A DNA stretch of 64,000 nt from Histoplasma ohiense (taxonomy: Eukaryota; Ascomycota; Eurotiomycetes; Onygenales; Ajellomycetaceae). Shown piece after piece: positions 35,061 through 46,412 of the stretch; position 1 is the stretch's first letter, and each line of letters opens with the position of its first letter. The stretch covers positions 2,232,001-2,296,000 of the forward strand of contig JAEVHH010000004.1 of NCBI GenBank assembly GCA_017607445.1, written 5' to 3'. The notes beneath the pieces are model-generated. The model was not told where the DNA came from. It ran no database searches and was given only the letters and a program-made list of their open reading frames with translations. The position numbers and the translations under genes are program-made.

Positions 35061-36967
35061 ATCTTATTGTGTTTGCCAGCCGAAGCGCTGCAGCTAGATA
35101 TATTTTACTCCCAGTTCGCACTTTCTCCCGCGATTCGAAGAGAAGCTAGAATTCCTCGGGTTGGATCTAAGTATTGGATAAATTTTAGCCGTGGTAGTTC
35201 ACTTTTGCCCTTCGAAACGAGATTTCCCCTCATATGAGAAGGTTCCATGTTCCTCCTTCATATGCCGAATGCACACCCGGACCCACGCACAAACACATCT
35301 ATAATGTTATATATATGCAACTCACAGAAAATATCCATCTGAGATGTTACGTTCCATCTCTACTCAACACATATTGGACAGGTTCCCAGCTAGACGACAT
35401 TTGTTCGCCATTGCGTCTTGTGTTCATATTTTTTTTTTTTTTTAAATCCTTATCCATTTATAATTGTCACGTCCAAGCTTGCTGATCTATTCGCATCACC
35501 ATCATGAATTTGTCACGACCAAACATTCCCCCTTCCCGTACATAACACTCACCGCAATATACCCCATATCCACTCCATCAGTCGACGAATGTCTTCTTTC
35601 CTAAGAGTCGAGCCACACATATTTTTCTCGATGATTCTTCGTTCGGAGGCCTTATTGCCCCAACCCCCCTTTATTCATTTAGTGGTTCTTGCCTTCTCCT
35701 GTTTTCATATCACATGAATCGAGCTATTGTGTTTCTTTTCTTCTTTATTTTTTTTTTTTTTCATTTATATGTGTGCGTTTACGTAACTAGATGCAGTTAA
35801 GGCTCTTATCGACGATTCATTTTTCTTTTCCTTTCTATTTCTTTTGTTCCTTTGTCCTTTAGCGGAGTCAAGGGAGCCTCGCATGAGACCGACGAATCGT
35901 AAATATCTTGGCTATTTTTTTTTTGTTAGTAGTCACATTATCATGCCATTTATATTTCCTCCCTTTTCCCTCCCCCCACTCCCTCCCCTACAACTCCCGC
36001 CTTTCACCGGCGGCTCCATTAAATTAAATAAAATATATATATATATACAACGACTACTTTATATACGTAGCTACCTCGCACACACCATCTGTAAATCTCC
36101 CTCGCAGGTTTCCTCAATCGCAGCCAGCTAACTTGGTGTCGGGTTGGTCGTGGGTGATTTAGCAGATGCGCATTGTACGGCATGGCGGTTGCGAGGCAAG
36201 GAGGGTGTGTATCTTCGGTGGATCGGTGGAGAGTCGCATTGATCCCTATGCGTGACATGTGAGCCAGAGAGAATGGCGCTGCTGTTTTATTGAAGTATTG
36301 GAGTGTGAGGGAGGGCATTATTTGGTGTCATTGTTGTGGGGTTGGTTGGGGGAAGAGGAGGGGGAGAGGTTTGAGGGAAGGGTAACCAGCCGCCATCGGT
36401 GTACCAAACGGGATGGATGATTTGGGGAAATTGAGGTTGTTTGGAGAAAGGGTTTTATGTTATTTGTTTGTTCAAATATATATATATATATATATATAAA
36501 TAAAGAGGACGTAAGGACTGCATATCTTAAGGCGAAGCGGCCCGGTATACTTCCCTCAAACATACTGTTTTTGTACCGGTGATGATCTAGAGAACTTGGT
36601 CGTATTTATGAAAAGGGTCGAGAAACTGGCAAGAGGAAGAAAATACAAAAACCGTTTTGCTTGTGCCATTATATATACTTAATATGAAGTTAGTTGGCGC
36701 CGAGGAGGTAGCCCATGGATGATGGATAGTATGTGCTACAAGAGACATGAACCAAAGCAATAAGAAACATGACAACCCAAGAAATTGAGAACAGAAAAAG
36801 CCCTGTATAAAAAGACGAGATCCTGACTTGACAAAACCAGATGCAACTGGAGCCAAAATGAAAATTGAGAAAATAGCCTCGAAGATGTAACTCAGGCAAA
36901 TACCCGCGCGCCAATAGAGAACTATAAATATATAAAAGATAACCGTCAAGGGGACGGAATAAAGAGC
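35061..36967. other. Intergenic with homopolymer and TA runs
   Basis: This is the 3' flank of the RING gene and of the Vps3844-like gene, which converge here. T runs occur near 35430 and 35747, and TA dinucleotide runs near 36030-36047 and 36477-36498. No gene is recognised; hydrophobic frames on the minus strand (36587-36971) arise from T-rich sequence and lack conserved motifs. Confidence 0.5.
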
Positions 36968-38398
36968 TCATTTTTGAGATTTTGGTACAGCAACCCCGGC
37001 ACCGAGGACGCCAGGCAAATCTTCCATCCCAACACTAAAGAGCATCCGGATGCCTCCAGTAACAGCAAAAGCGAGTAGGATCGAAAAGGAAACAATAAGA
37101 AAGAAAGGAGTGCTGACGTCCTGCTTCTGGCATGCCGGTCCACCCCACTGGATTGTCTTAACAGTGCCATCTTTGTTCGTTCGCACAACAGTCCTGCTGC
37201 ATTTGCAGGCATAGCAGTCGCCCCTGGAGTTCTCTTTAGATGCGAATTTTCGGTAGCACGTCCCGTGGCCGGAGCATTGTTTTGTCACTTCTGTACAGGT
37301 TTTGTTGCTGTTGTAACAAACAGGCATCATGGTTGAAGGAAATTTATCGTCAGACTCGGGGTTCTTTACGGATCGTCGCTGTATGGGTTTCGGCGACATA
37401 ATCTTAGTTTCTCCAGGTCGACGTTGAAGCATGTGGTATGATGGCGAAGGAGAAGTAAACATCATAATAGATTCCTGGTTGGATTCCTTTGCTAGGATAC
37501 TAAAATCTGCAAGGGTAGCAAAGACAGTTTTTCGTACTGCGAGTGTGTTTGACTAGAAAGAGGTAAGTTAGCTGTTTTGGCTCCAAATACATAGCGTTTG
37601 CGCAGGTAGCAAACGTATCTCACCTCGGAGAAGATCCTCATAATAGCGGTTATACATCCACCTCCCCAGCCTTTCGCGCCTTGGGCAATAAACTGGCGGA
37701 ATGCAGTTTCGCTCAATTCCGAACTTGTGGAGAAGATGTCTTTCGTTGAAGGGCACTGGTTTACATGCTGGTCATAAAATCCATTATTAGTCACTTGAGG
37801 GTAATCTCATTTTCAAATTTGAAAATGATCCTACCAGAATTAACGTTCCCCGGAATCCACCATCTACCGCAAAATCGTATGAACATAGCTTTGGTGTAGG
37901 CCGCTCAGCAGAGGAGTAGGTGAGCAAGTTTTCAACAAACGATTCACTGACTAGCCCAGCAGGGGCAGAAGGGATGGTGAAGGAATCGGTTGAATATTTT
38001 GAAGCAGACGCGACTATCGATGCTCAGTGTTAGCATTCTGGTTCTGACGCTCAGTGCCATGTCTGTGACTTACGATCAGGAACATCGATACCCTCCCAAA
38101 CAAGTATCATCTTCGCTGAACAGTCACCAACTGATGGAGAACCCATAATGGGCGCTTGTGTCCCTCCAAATGTATTCAGATCCCGGATGAGAGTCTCGTC
38201 GGCTTGACCTAGCATTGCACCTTCTGATAGCCCTAATCGGTTGGCTAATATTAGCCTCGCTGTCTCCGGAGTCACTGCTCGGTTGGCCGGCGGCACAGAC
38301 GGTTGCCGTGCATCGAATGTGTAAGCCCTTGCATCGTAGGCAACTACATCGGTGATCGCAGAGCTCAAGAGAGGCAGAAGTGAAAGAAGGGGTCTCAT
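36968..38398 (-). CDS. Vps3844-like type I membrane protein with EGF-like cysteine domain
   Basis: The best in-frame model has four minus-strand exons: 38398-38074, 37950-37835, 37767-37624 and 37552-36968 (389 residues). The N-terminus MRPLLSLLPLLSSAITDVVA is a signal peptide. A lumenal region follows (VTPETARLILANRLGLSEGA). The C-terminal part has the cysteine-rich module MPVCYNSNKTCTEVTKQCSG, HGTCYRK and CYACKCS, then a TM helix (FFLIVSFSILLAFAVTGGI) and a short tail. This is the DUF3844/Vps3844 C-terminal pattern, linked to ER/vacuolar sorting. Splicing of exon 2 is uncertain: the acceptor at 38015, best placed after a CTAAC branch point, gives a frameshift, so I used the acceptor at 37951. 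The intron before exon 3 ends in TGACCAG (37768). The ends of the protein are secure; the middle is not. Confidence 0.78.
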
Positions 38399-41300
38399 GC
38401 TGCAATATGGCTGGTTGACAGCAGGACGCGGGCGAAAAGCGAGGTGAAGAATGGGGGGAATCCAGCTAACTCCTGGCGCTGGCGGATCTACAGAATTCTG
38501 GTGTGTAGCTGTAAAGAAATTGCAGTAGTGATATTGTCCCCGTTGCTGGCGTGCTGCGGGCTCTGAGGCCTGACGTCGAAGCTCTCTGATCAGGCCAAAC
38601 CATGGATGGGCCTTATCTCAGTTGCTAAACTAGAACTTGTTCTAACCCAATTTGAACTAGCTGAACCATTCTGCCAAGTCCGGTTAGAATCGTCAAAAGG
38701 TTTCTATGGATTCATCAAGTGTCCAAGGTTATTAGCAAGACAGTTCTATTTCTTGAGATATATAACTATCTGAATGAATCTCAACAATTAATTTCATCTA
38801 TTCAACAATTCTGCATCATCAGAAGGGATAGATATATCTTTTTTTTTCTAGCTCTCAATAGAGCTACTTTATATTCATATTTGAAGGTGTCATGCATGAT
38901 GTTGCCTGGGAATTGATCGAAGATTCGATGGTGGCCAACGTGCCAAAGGTGTTCTTTGTTAGCCTCGTCAGAGTAGATTTTGTCGAGATAGATAAGAAAC
39001 TGAGGCTTCACCAATTCATTGATTTGGAATATCTTTTCGTGCCCTGCAAAACTTTAACTTCCACGGGACATAGCCGAGTTGCAATTCAAAAAGCCCGTGT
39101 ATAATTCATTACGGGAAAGGATTTCCATATTGGTGTGATAGCACAGCACCGGCCGCCATATGGAAAACATTTTACACTATCTTCCTCAAGCGAGAAAAGA
39201 AAGAAAAGAAAAGAAAAGGTGACTTCAGGGCTTCAGGATACCCCTTACGTCCAACAAACGGTTCTCACAGGTGCATATCGTGTCCCTATTGAGCAGGGAT
39301 TTAACATATATTAGTTGATGTTAACATCCACTTAATTTAGGACCAATACTTACTGCGGGCAAGGAGTTTGCCATAGCAGCACAAAGCATATCTTTGAAAT
39401 TTAGTGATATTACTAGAAAACAATGCCAGACTTTAATAATAAGAAGCTAATTTGATATTCAATTGCAAAGGGGTGAAGCCAAGGAAAGTGCTAACATGTG
39501 CAAACGGAGATCAAAAGTCTGAATATTAGCGCGAATATTTATTGTTTTTGTTCGTGGACGGAAAACGAGCTACATCATCTATATCACTACGTTTTCACGA
39601 TGTGATCGGCAGCCATCATCTGAAACTTCCAGCTTTTCAAGATATACCAAAACTGAATTTGTACCAGAAAATAGCAACGTGGGGAGAAAAGTTGACACAG
39701 AATAGCAGTGGAGGCAGTAGGTATTATATTTTAACTTGCCTGGCCCGTCTGCTTTTGAGGAAATGTATATATGATTTATTTGACCTATTTTTAAGATGAT
39801 ATTCCCTGCTATAATAAATGTGTCATCCATCAAGCGCACTCCAAATATCAGTGAGAGGAAGGAAATCCATGTCAATGCAATAGACAGGGTTCGCATTTCT
39901 ACTACTACTACTATCAGTACGTTTTTCTCGGAAGTTGAATCGTGTTGAGCCAGTGTTACGGGTCATTGGCCATTTTGAGGCCCTTCAGCTTTGAAAATTC
40001 AGATTCGAATTTATGAGCTTAAGTTTACAAAAAACTCTCAAGGTCATTCGTGTGAACGGGGTTGCACGGCGACTAACTAAAGCAAAAGCTTTGGCTCGCA
40101 GGCTATGAAAAAGAAAAGGGGGAAAAAATCTTGATATGCCGAATAACCTCTTAGTTTAAATTATTTTTATGATTCCTCAAGCATCTCACTTGGTATTACG
40201 TAGGCGGGATATTCTATTATCTGAAGTTGTTGCTTTCTATCTACAGAGGACCTCATAGTACACAGGGTGACATGCGAGGAACCAGCATGTTGGCATCTGC
40301 CGGCGTCACAAAAGATGCTAATTGTCATCAATTTCTGGCTAAAATACACATATAGAGGATAAATCATATAAATCGTTTAATCCTTGATAAGATTTGGGGA
40401 TCAGTGTTGGAGGAGGTGTCTCCATTATCTTGTTGATCTACCATCTGTGATCAATTAAATGCAAATGGATATGGAGTTCACGTTATTCATCTCCCTACCG
40501 CTGGTATGGATCCAAAAAGCACACTATTGGGCGTCATAGCGTTTGTTCGGAAAACGGTTACGTGCTGGCTGATAAAGGAGAGGATGTTAATCTGGTTATG
40601 CATTCATATAGCGGATTTGCTACGTTAGAGCACAAAGAGATTGTTAAAATCGGATAGGTTGGCGCAAGACAGGAAGGGTGGTATCGTTCATCTGGTATAT
40701 TTTGCCAGACTTCCGGATGTAGAAGGGGAAATCTTTATTGAGGACGTCCCCGAATGAGTTAAATCTCAGGCGGGTTCGCATCACCAGCGATGTAAATCAA
40801 AAACATGGGTGTAGGGTGTTTTCTTCAAACAATCCATCATGTCCAATTGATCAGAGAGAACGGACAGCGGTTGAGAATACAAGAAAATATTCTACAACAA
40901 CCTTCCCTCCTTGATGGCCGACGAGCTTGTTAAGAAATTGGAACCCCACGCCGAGTCTATATAAACTAGTAACCATCCGTTGATAAACGCTGGCTATAAA
41001 CATGTCACAATGACCTATCTCCTCTGCACCCAATATCAGGCGATAGTTGTGTCGATGCGCACTGGATTTGTGACGCAGGTCAATTTTGCATGCTGCGTAT
41101 GCTAGGGAGAGTAAACAAATCACCAAGGCTATAAGGAAGGAAAAATTGAATATCGCACTCAAATGACATCCCTTAAAAAATATAATAATTATTTAGACAC
41201 ATATACGTTGTGTCGTACGCCTATAGAACCCACCAGAATTCGGATTTATGTAACCCTTCTGAAAAAGTCGAAAGCACAAGGAGTTGGCCCCTCCATATTA

Positions 41301-41661
41301 ACTAGCTTGGAAGTAGATTATTGAAGTGGACTGTTGAATTAAAGTTTTTGTCAGCTGCAGATCCCGGAACGAGGCTGGGTAGACTAGTATGGAAGAGGGT
41401 TAGTGTGACGCCTTGCGTCAGCCATTTCCCAAAGCTAAAATGTTTATTTTGGAGGGTCTTGTGTTTTTAGAACACTCTATGTAGGTGGTAGATACAGGAA
41501 TTAGATTCTTAATATCCAGTCCAGTAAATTTCTGTGAGGTTCATATATTTTTTTTCATTCTTTCGTAATTCGGTCTTAATGTTATGCTAGTCCCACTCAC
41601 CCAAGAGGACTGGGAATTACAGAGATATCTATATTTAGAATCCGGACTCCCGAGCCCCCAA
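38399..41661. other. AT-rich, gene-poor block
   Basis: No complete gene is recognised. The first few hundred bases are the promoter of the Vps3844-like gene. Beyond about 38650 the DNA is AT-rich with short frames only. One minus-strand frame (40851-41162) is membrane-helix-like (FSFLIALVICLLSLAYAA) but lacks an ATG and clear splice partners. The block leads into a retroelement remnant, so it may be decayed repeat DNA. Confidence 0.5.
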
Positions 41662-41771
41662 TGTAATGGAACTGATGTGGCGACGTTGTCTATATATATC
41701 AACGTGCGTACTTCCCACTACTCTTGCTGTCACCACCACTATATCCTATCATCCTGTAGCCAACTCTTACA
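41662..41771 (+). repeat. LTR-like fragment (left copy)
   Basis: A 110-bp segment begins TGTAATGG and ends CTCTTACA, so it has the TG...CA ends of an LTR. Its inner part, 41691-41768, recurs in inverted orientation at 42891-42968 with 68 of 78 bases identical by eye. The gag-like remnant starts within about 100 bp downstream, as expected for a Ty3/gypsy 5' LTR. It may be only the R/U5 part of a longer LTR. Confidence 0.65.
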
Positions 41772-41861
41772 ATTCTAATCGCTCATAACCTTACTCGAGT
41801 GGCCCGTTGATACGCCGGCTCACGGAATAACGCTTGCGAGATTATCCGAACCACGCAAGAT

Positions 41862-42920
41862 GACGTCCACCCACGAAGGGCCCTGAAGACCAACCTGAAT
41901 CCTCCACTGCCTCCGAAGATCACAGCATACGACTGCAACAACTGAGCAACCAGATCCGCGAACGGGAACAGCAACCGGCCATATCCTACGCGCACGCAGC
42001 GCCTTGATGAATTGAATGCGCATATCTGTGAAGATTCGTCTGTCGTGTTCCGGCCTAGCCAGGAAACTGCTCCGAGCCACCGCCCGCCCGCCCGAACTAT
42101 GGGCGATAAGGGCAATAAATGGCCTGGCGGCAGCGATGACGAAGCGCCACTGAGACTAGAAATCAAGGGGTACTATAAGGGAAAGAACATGTTAGAATTC
42201 AAGGATTATAAGGATCGCATGTTAACCCTCTTCGCACGACATTACCTCAGGCATGGCAATTGCAGCTGTAATATCACAGCTTATGGATGATGGTTACTGG
42301 CACCGGATCGCATTTTGGTCAAGAAAACTCACGGAAGCGGAAAGACGCTATCAGACATATGATCTGGAAATATTATGGATTTTATCGAACGGAAGATCGC
42401 AAGATAAACGATACCAAACTATACCTCGATGCTTGTGTTAAACAGAAGTGGTTAAACTTCGTAGCTGCGTATGAGAAGTGTGACGGAGCAACGCCGTTAA
42501 CCTTTGATGATCTGCTATCGCATCTGGAAATGCAGATAAATGAGCCGGAAAACCAACGTCGAATGGCAAGCCAACGGTTTCAGGATGCCTATCAAAAGGA
42601 ATGGCAGTCAATACGCGAGTTCTCCAAATATCTCGGGGACTGGGAGTATTACTTACCTGCGTATACTGAGCAACAAAGAATGGATAACTTGCGAAGCAAG
42701 GCACTCCCTGAAAATACGCAAGGAACTCCTTCAATACCCCCAATATCCCCAAGATTATGATGAGCGTCTACAGCGGATGCATACGATTGAGGAGAATATG
42801 CCAGAACGACGGCGGGCGATCCGCAAAGGGAAACCTGTGAGATTTACAGGCAATCGATATAATCCTAATAAACCCAACAACCGTCAGAATGAGAGGTGGC
42901 TACAAGGTGGTAGGATGTAG
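41862..42920 (+). mobile_element. Broken Ty3/gypsy retrotransposon remnant: gag interrupted by an RNase H fragment
   Basis: Several plus-strand frames hold pieces of one retroelement. A gag N-terminal part lies at about 41880-42246 in two frames; it includes LQQLSNQIREREQQP, then LEIKGYYKGKNMLEFKDYKD. Next, 42250-42372 encodes YWHRIAFWSRKLTEAERRYQ and TYDLEI, the RT/RNase H signature of Ty3/gypsy polyproteins, which normally sits kilobases downstream. Gag then resumes in another frame (YYGFYRTEDRKINDTKLYLD, PLTFDDLLSHLEMQINEPEN, FSKYLGDWEYYLPAYTEQQ). After another shift near 42715 it continues as RKELLQYPQYPQDYDERLQR and NMPERRRAIRKGKPVRFTGN. No protease, RT core or integrase is present. The element is not functional. 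Confidence 0.82.
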
Positions 42921-42968
42921 CGGTGGTGACAGCAAGAGTAGTGTGAAATACGCAAGTTGATATATATA
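42891..42968 (-). repeat. LTR-like fragment (right copy, inverted)
   Basis: The reverse complement of this 78-bp segment matches 41691-41768 with ten differences, seven of them C/T or A/G transitions. It abuts the end of the gag remnant. Normal LTRs are direct repeats, so this inverted copy signals rearrangement or insertion of a second element. Confidence 0.72.
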
Positions 42969-44038
42969 CACACTAAGGTAGCAATCTCTTACGTTCAAAG
43001 CTAATCGCTTTGGATATCGGCGAGCATTATATAGACAATGTTGCCACTACTTTGCAACTCCAATCATTTTCTATTACATTCGGGCGCCTGGGAGTCCGGC
43101 TTCTCATACAATAGGAGGATTTGGACACTTGCTATACGAAATTCAACTAATCAACATTTGGCTCTCAAGCATAGTCATCCTCACTACACAGTAATGCTCT
43201 CAGTATGCATCTAGCTTCGGTGTGCCTGCAATACTAATAGTCTTTCTATCTTCTTACTTATTATCCTACGAGTACTAGTAAGTATCCTCTAATAAGTATC
43301 TTGACTGACTGGAGGGTTCATATCTGATCATCCTTTTCGCCAAGAAAACAACTCGTCAAGAGTTTGCAGAGCAGGATTGAGAGTGATTATAAGTTTCTAA
43401 AAATAATTGAGAACTGTAAATTTTTAGTCTAGACAAGAATTCATAATATCTTTCGACACGAGGCAAGCATACAGTTGAAACTTAAGTCGGAGCCGTATCC
43501 TGGTGGAAAAGGATTGACAATTATCACCCCCTTCCCCTGCGAACTGTAGAGGGGCTTTGAGATCTCAGATAATACTAGTATGCACAAGAGAATAGTATGA
43601 GAGTAGGAGTTTTTCTTGGCCATTTGGATTCCCTTAGAACGATGGTTATTTTGTATGTAAAGCTATATATATACGCTATATTCCTATAGAAAGGTAATTT
43701 TGGAAGGGGAAGTCGGGTAAGTACCTTGGTCCCTCGCCAAGGAATTTATCGAACTGTGGTCACGGGATTGAAAATCCTTGGCATCATTTGACATTTGATT
43801 TTCCAGTGACAACTTTGCCCTCCTCAGTCACTCAATAATATCATCCATATACATACTGTGTTGACATTCAATACTTATTGTATAACTTATTCCTTCACTT
43901 CTTTTCCGCCATAGATACTGACCGACGTCATATCTCACAGTCGATTCCGGGGCTGTTGATTGCTCCAATGATCTGGTGATACCACAACATACCTGTTCCG
44001 CCACACAGAATGGGAGTTTTGAAGCAGAAGTAATCCAA
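42969..44038. other. AT-rich intergenic
   Basis: No gene is recognised. It continues from the retroelement remnant to the promoter of the mitochondrial-type gene. Confidence 0.5.
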
Positions 44039-45496
44039 ATGTTTCAAAATTTTAGACGAGTCATTCCAGCCTATCACTTCTTAGTGTCTAGGACTACTCA
44101 GCGATCGTTTAGCAGGCATGATGGACTGGTAAAAGTTCAGCGAGTGAGGTTCAAAAGGCCATGGTTTAGGTATGTAATATCTATCAAGTCTAACCCCATC
44201 TATGGGTAAAATAAACTGACCAGCATACAAGAAGAGGGATATCCACGATACTTACCGCGGTCGTTGCGACACAAGTGTATTTCGCGCTCATCGGACCTTC
44301 ACTGGATCGTTTGGAGGATGTGGATGAAAATATTGATGAAGACAGTTCCCTGCAATCAAAAATCCATACTGAGAGAGATAGGCACCGCGACAATGACGGT
44401 GTGCCATTCATTCCAATCGGCCTTCCCTATTCCGTACCTGGTGGACTGTATACTGAAAATGATCCTGAATGGAAAACGTTCAGGTCATATGCACTTGAGA
44501 CAACCAAATTTAAACAATTAAGAGGTAGAGATCACTCGTTCCTGCATAGCCCTTTCTGTCAAAATTCCAGATCCTCACCTCCTTCCAGCGGAGTTAGTAG
44601 CCCAAGCGACAGCGATCGTGAACCGAAAGCCTACGGTGAAAGCTATTATCGATGTGACTGGTTCGCCGCTTAAGCCAAACAAATACACCACTATTAGGCC
44701 CGCTTTCCCCAGCGAGAAACCGTCGGGCTATGTCCAACCGGGGTGGGTAACTTGCTGGGGCAATAAAGTGGTTGAGTTATTCATTTCTGCTAACGATATA
44801 TCGTGTAGGTTCGAGCTTAGAGACGACGACATAGCATGGACGACCCGCCCGATACCAACAAACCGTGGCGACTGGATTCGGAGCGTATTCGAACCGTGGC
44901 CCCTTGTGATTTCAGCCTGGGCAGCTGGGGAGTATTTGGTAACAGCAAAACTAGCAAAACTTCGAAAACTATTAGGGGTTGCGTCGTCAGACCTGGGTGA
45001 AGAAAAAAAAGTCAACAATCAGCATAGCAGAACCCATTCGAGCTCTAGTGGCCCGTCCGATGTTGTTAGATCCCGTCAAAAATACCCCCTTACAACCGAA
45101 ACAACTCAGGGAGAAATTGCCAGACAGGGGAACTCCACGGATTTTGAGCCTCCCAAGCCCAGTTCGGCTCTGCAGAAAGAACCTGGGGTACCGGGAGAGC
45201 CAGCCTCCGATTTTCGCAACGCTATGAAAATATTTACATTATTCCTGCTGCTAACCCGGCGGAAAAACACAAACAAAACCCCTCAACATGGATCCTTCAA
45301 GATGAATGGCGTTGTCCGATTCAGAGGCCCTAAAGGTGGCTGTGAAGCTCACGTTGTGGGAATCTACGAGCCAACCACGAAAAATTGGTATATGATAGAA
45401 GTACAGATACTTCACACATTTCCTTATAGATCGGATGCCGCTAACAGGCTACCGCCACAAAGAGCGGTGCTGGAATCCAATGTGCCCGATTCTTGA
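44039..45496 (+). CDS. Conserved fungal membrane protein of unknown function, probably mitochondrial
   Basis: Three exons, 44039-44169, 44232-44524 and 44571-45496, give 449 residues. The acceptor of exon 2 could instead be 44234, one codon later. The N-terminus MFQNFRRVIPAYHFLVSRTT plus QRSFSR is a typical mitochondrial presequence (basic, no acids, hydroxylated). A membrane segment follows (GISTILTAVVATQVYFALIG), then IGLPYSVPGGLYTENDPEWK. The 46-bp intron joins KFKQLR to DPHLLPAELVAQATAIVN. Later blocks are FPSEKPSGYVQPGWVTCWGN and FEPWPLVISAWAAGEYLVTA, then LAKLRKLLG. The C-terminus has GVVRFRGPKGGCEAHVVGIY. I recall relatives with DPEW and a PWPL-type segment in many ascomycetes, but no named function. 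Confidence 0.72.
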
Positions 45497-46412
45497 AATT
45501 TTCATGACCCGAACCAGACTAATTGTGACGCACTTGTACATGTACATACAAACAATTACTATTAGCATTTCTTTTCCCCTCCTACATGACCGACTTTCAC
45601 CTGTCTAATCATTTCTGTCGTTTTCCCCATGTTTTCCCCTTCCCAGCGGCAGTCGCTTTCTCTAGACACTCGATTGACTATTTTCTTCTTGCTTACGCCA
45701 CCTCTTTTATTTGTTTTACAATCGAATCGGTGTTTATCTCAATTGGCTGGTGGTGGCGTCTAAGATGTTTTGTTTTACATCAGGAACGATTGGGGTTTTT
45801 TTATTTTAAGATTTTGCTCAAGGATGAATAAATTTATCCCATGTAAGGTATGCGATATATATTGAACTTGAGAAAGGAAAATCTCATACACAGACATGTC
45901 CCCAATCGGAAAGACCAACACGTGCTCAAGTGTCTGAGAATGCACTTGTACATGGATTCCTATAGTCAATGAACCAGAGTCCTGTCCTGTAACGGGCCAG
46001 CAATCAAATAGAAATGGCCCTATTTGGGGTGGCACTTCCAAACACCTAGCTTGAAGACCTCAAAAACATCCCGATGCATCCGACACAAACTTTGGGGCTC
46101 CAGTAATAATTGAAGATGAACCTTTGAGCCACAATAGCCATGGAGCCCGGATGAGCAGGGCTCGAACATCGGCGTTTGCTAATCACTACTATGAAGTTGT
46201 TGTCATCCTTGTGCATACCCGCTATTTCGAGCCGGGGTATGATATCATCATCCATGGTAAGCCTGTCAACCCCTCCTCCATCTACACAACATCCCGCATA
46301 TATACTCTTCATTGCGTCCGCTGACTACGTACATTGAAGAAGCCAATTTTCTATATCTGTTCGGCCGTGTCGAAAAAGTACCTTCGAACGAATCGTCCAA
46401 AATAAAACCGAA
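45497..46412. other. Intergenic
   Basis: No gene is recognised between the mitochondrial-type gene and the thioredoxin-fold gene. Frames of about 80-109 codons on the minus strand overlap the next gene's first exon and lack motifs. Confidence 0.45.

Noticed and set aside
36587..36971. Hydrophobic minus-strand frames resembling membrane helices
   Set aside because: The hydrophobicity comes from T-rich 3' UTR sequence; there is no conserved pattern or splice context.
41783..42166. 127-codon minus-strand frame
   Set aside because: It is the antisense of the gag remnant, whose plus-strand pieces match retroelement gag.
46135..46200. Possible tRNA from a GGGCTCGAAC-like string
   Set aside because: No cloverleaf, anticodon arm or A-box could be built around it; no tRNA gene is supported in the window.
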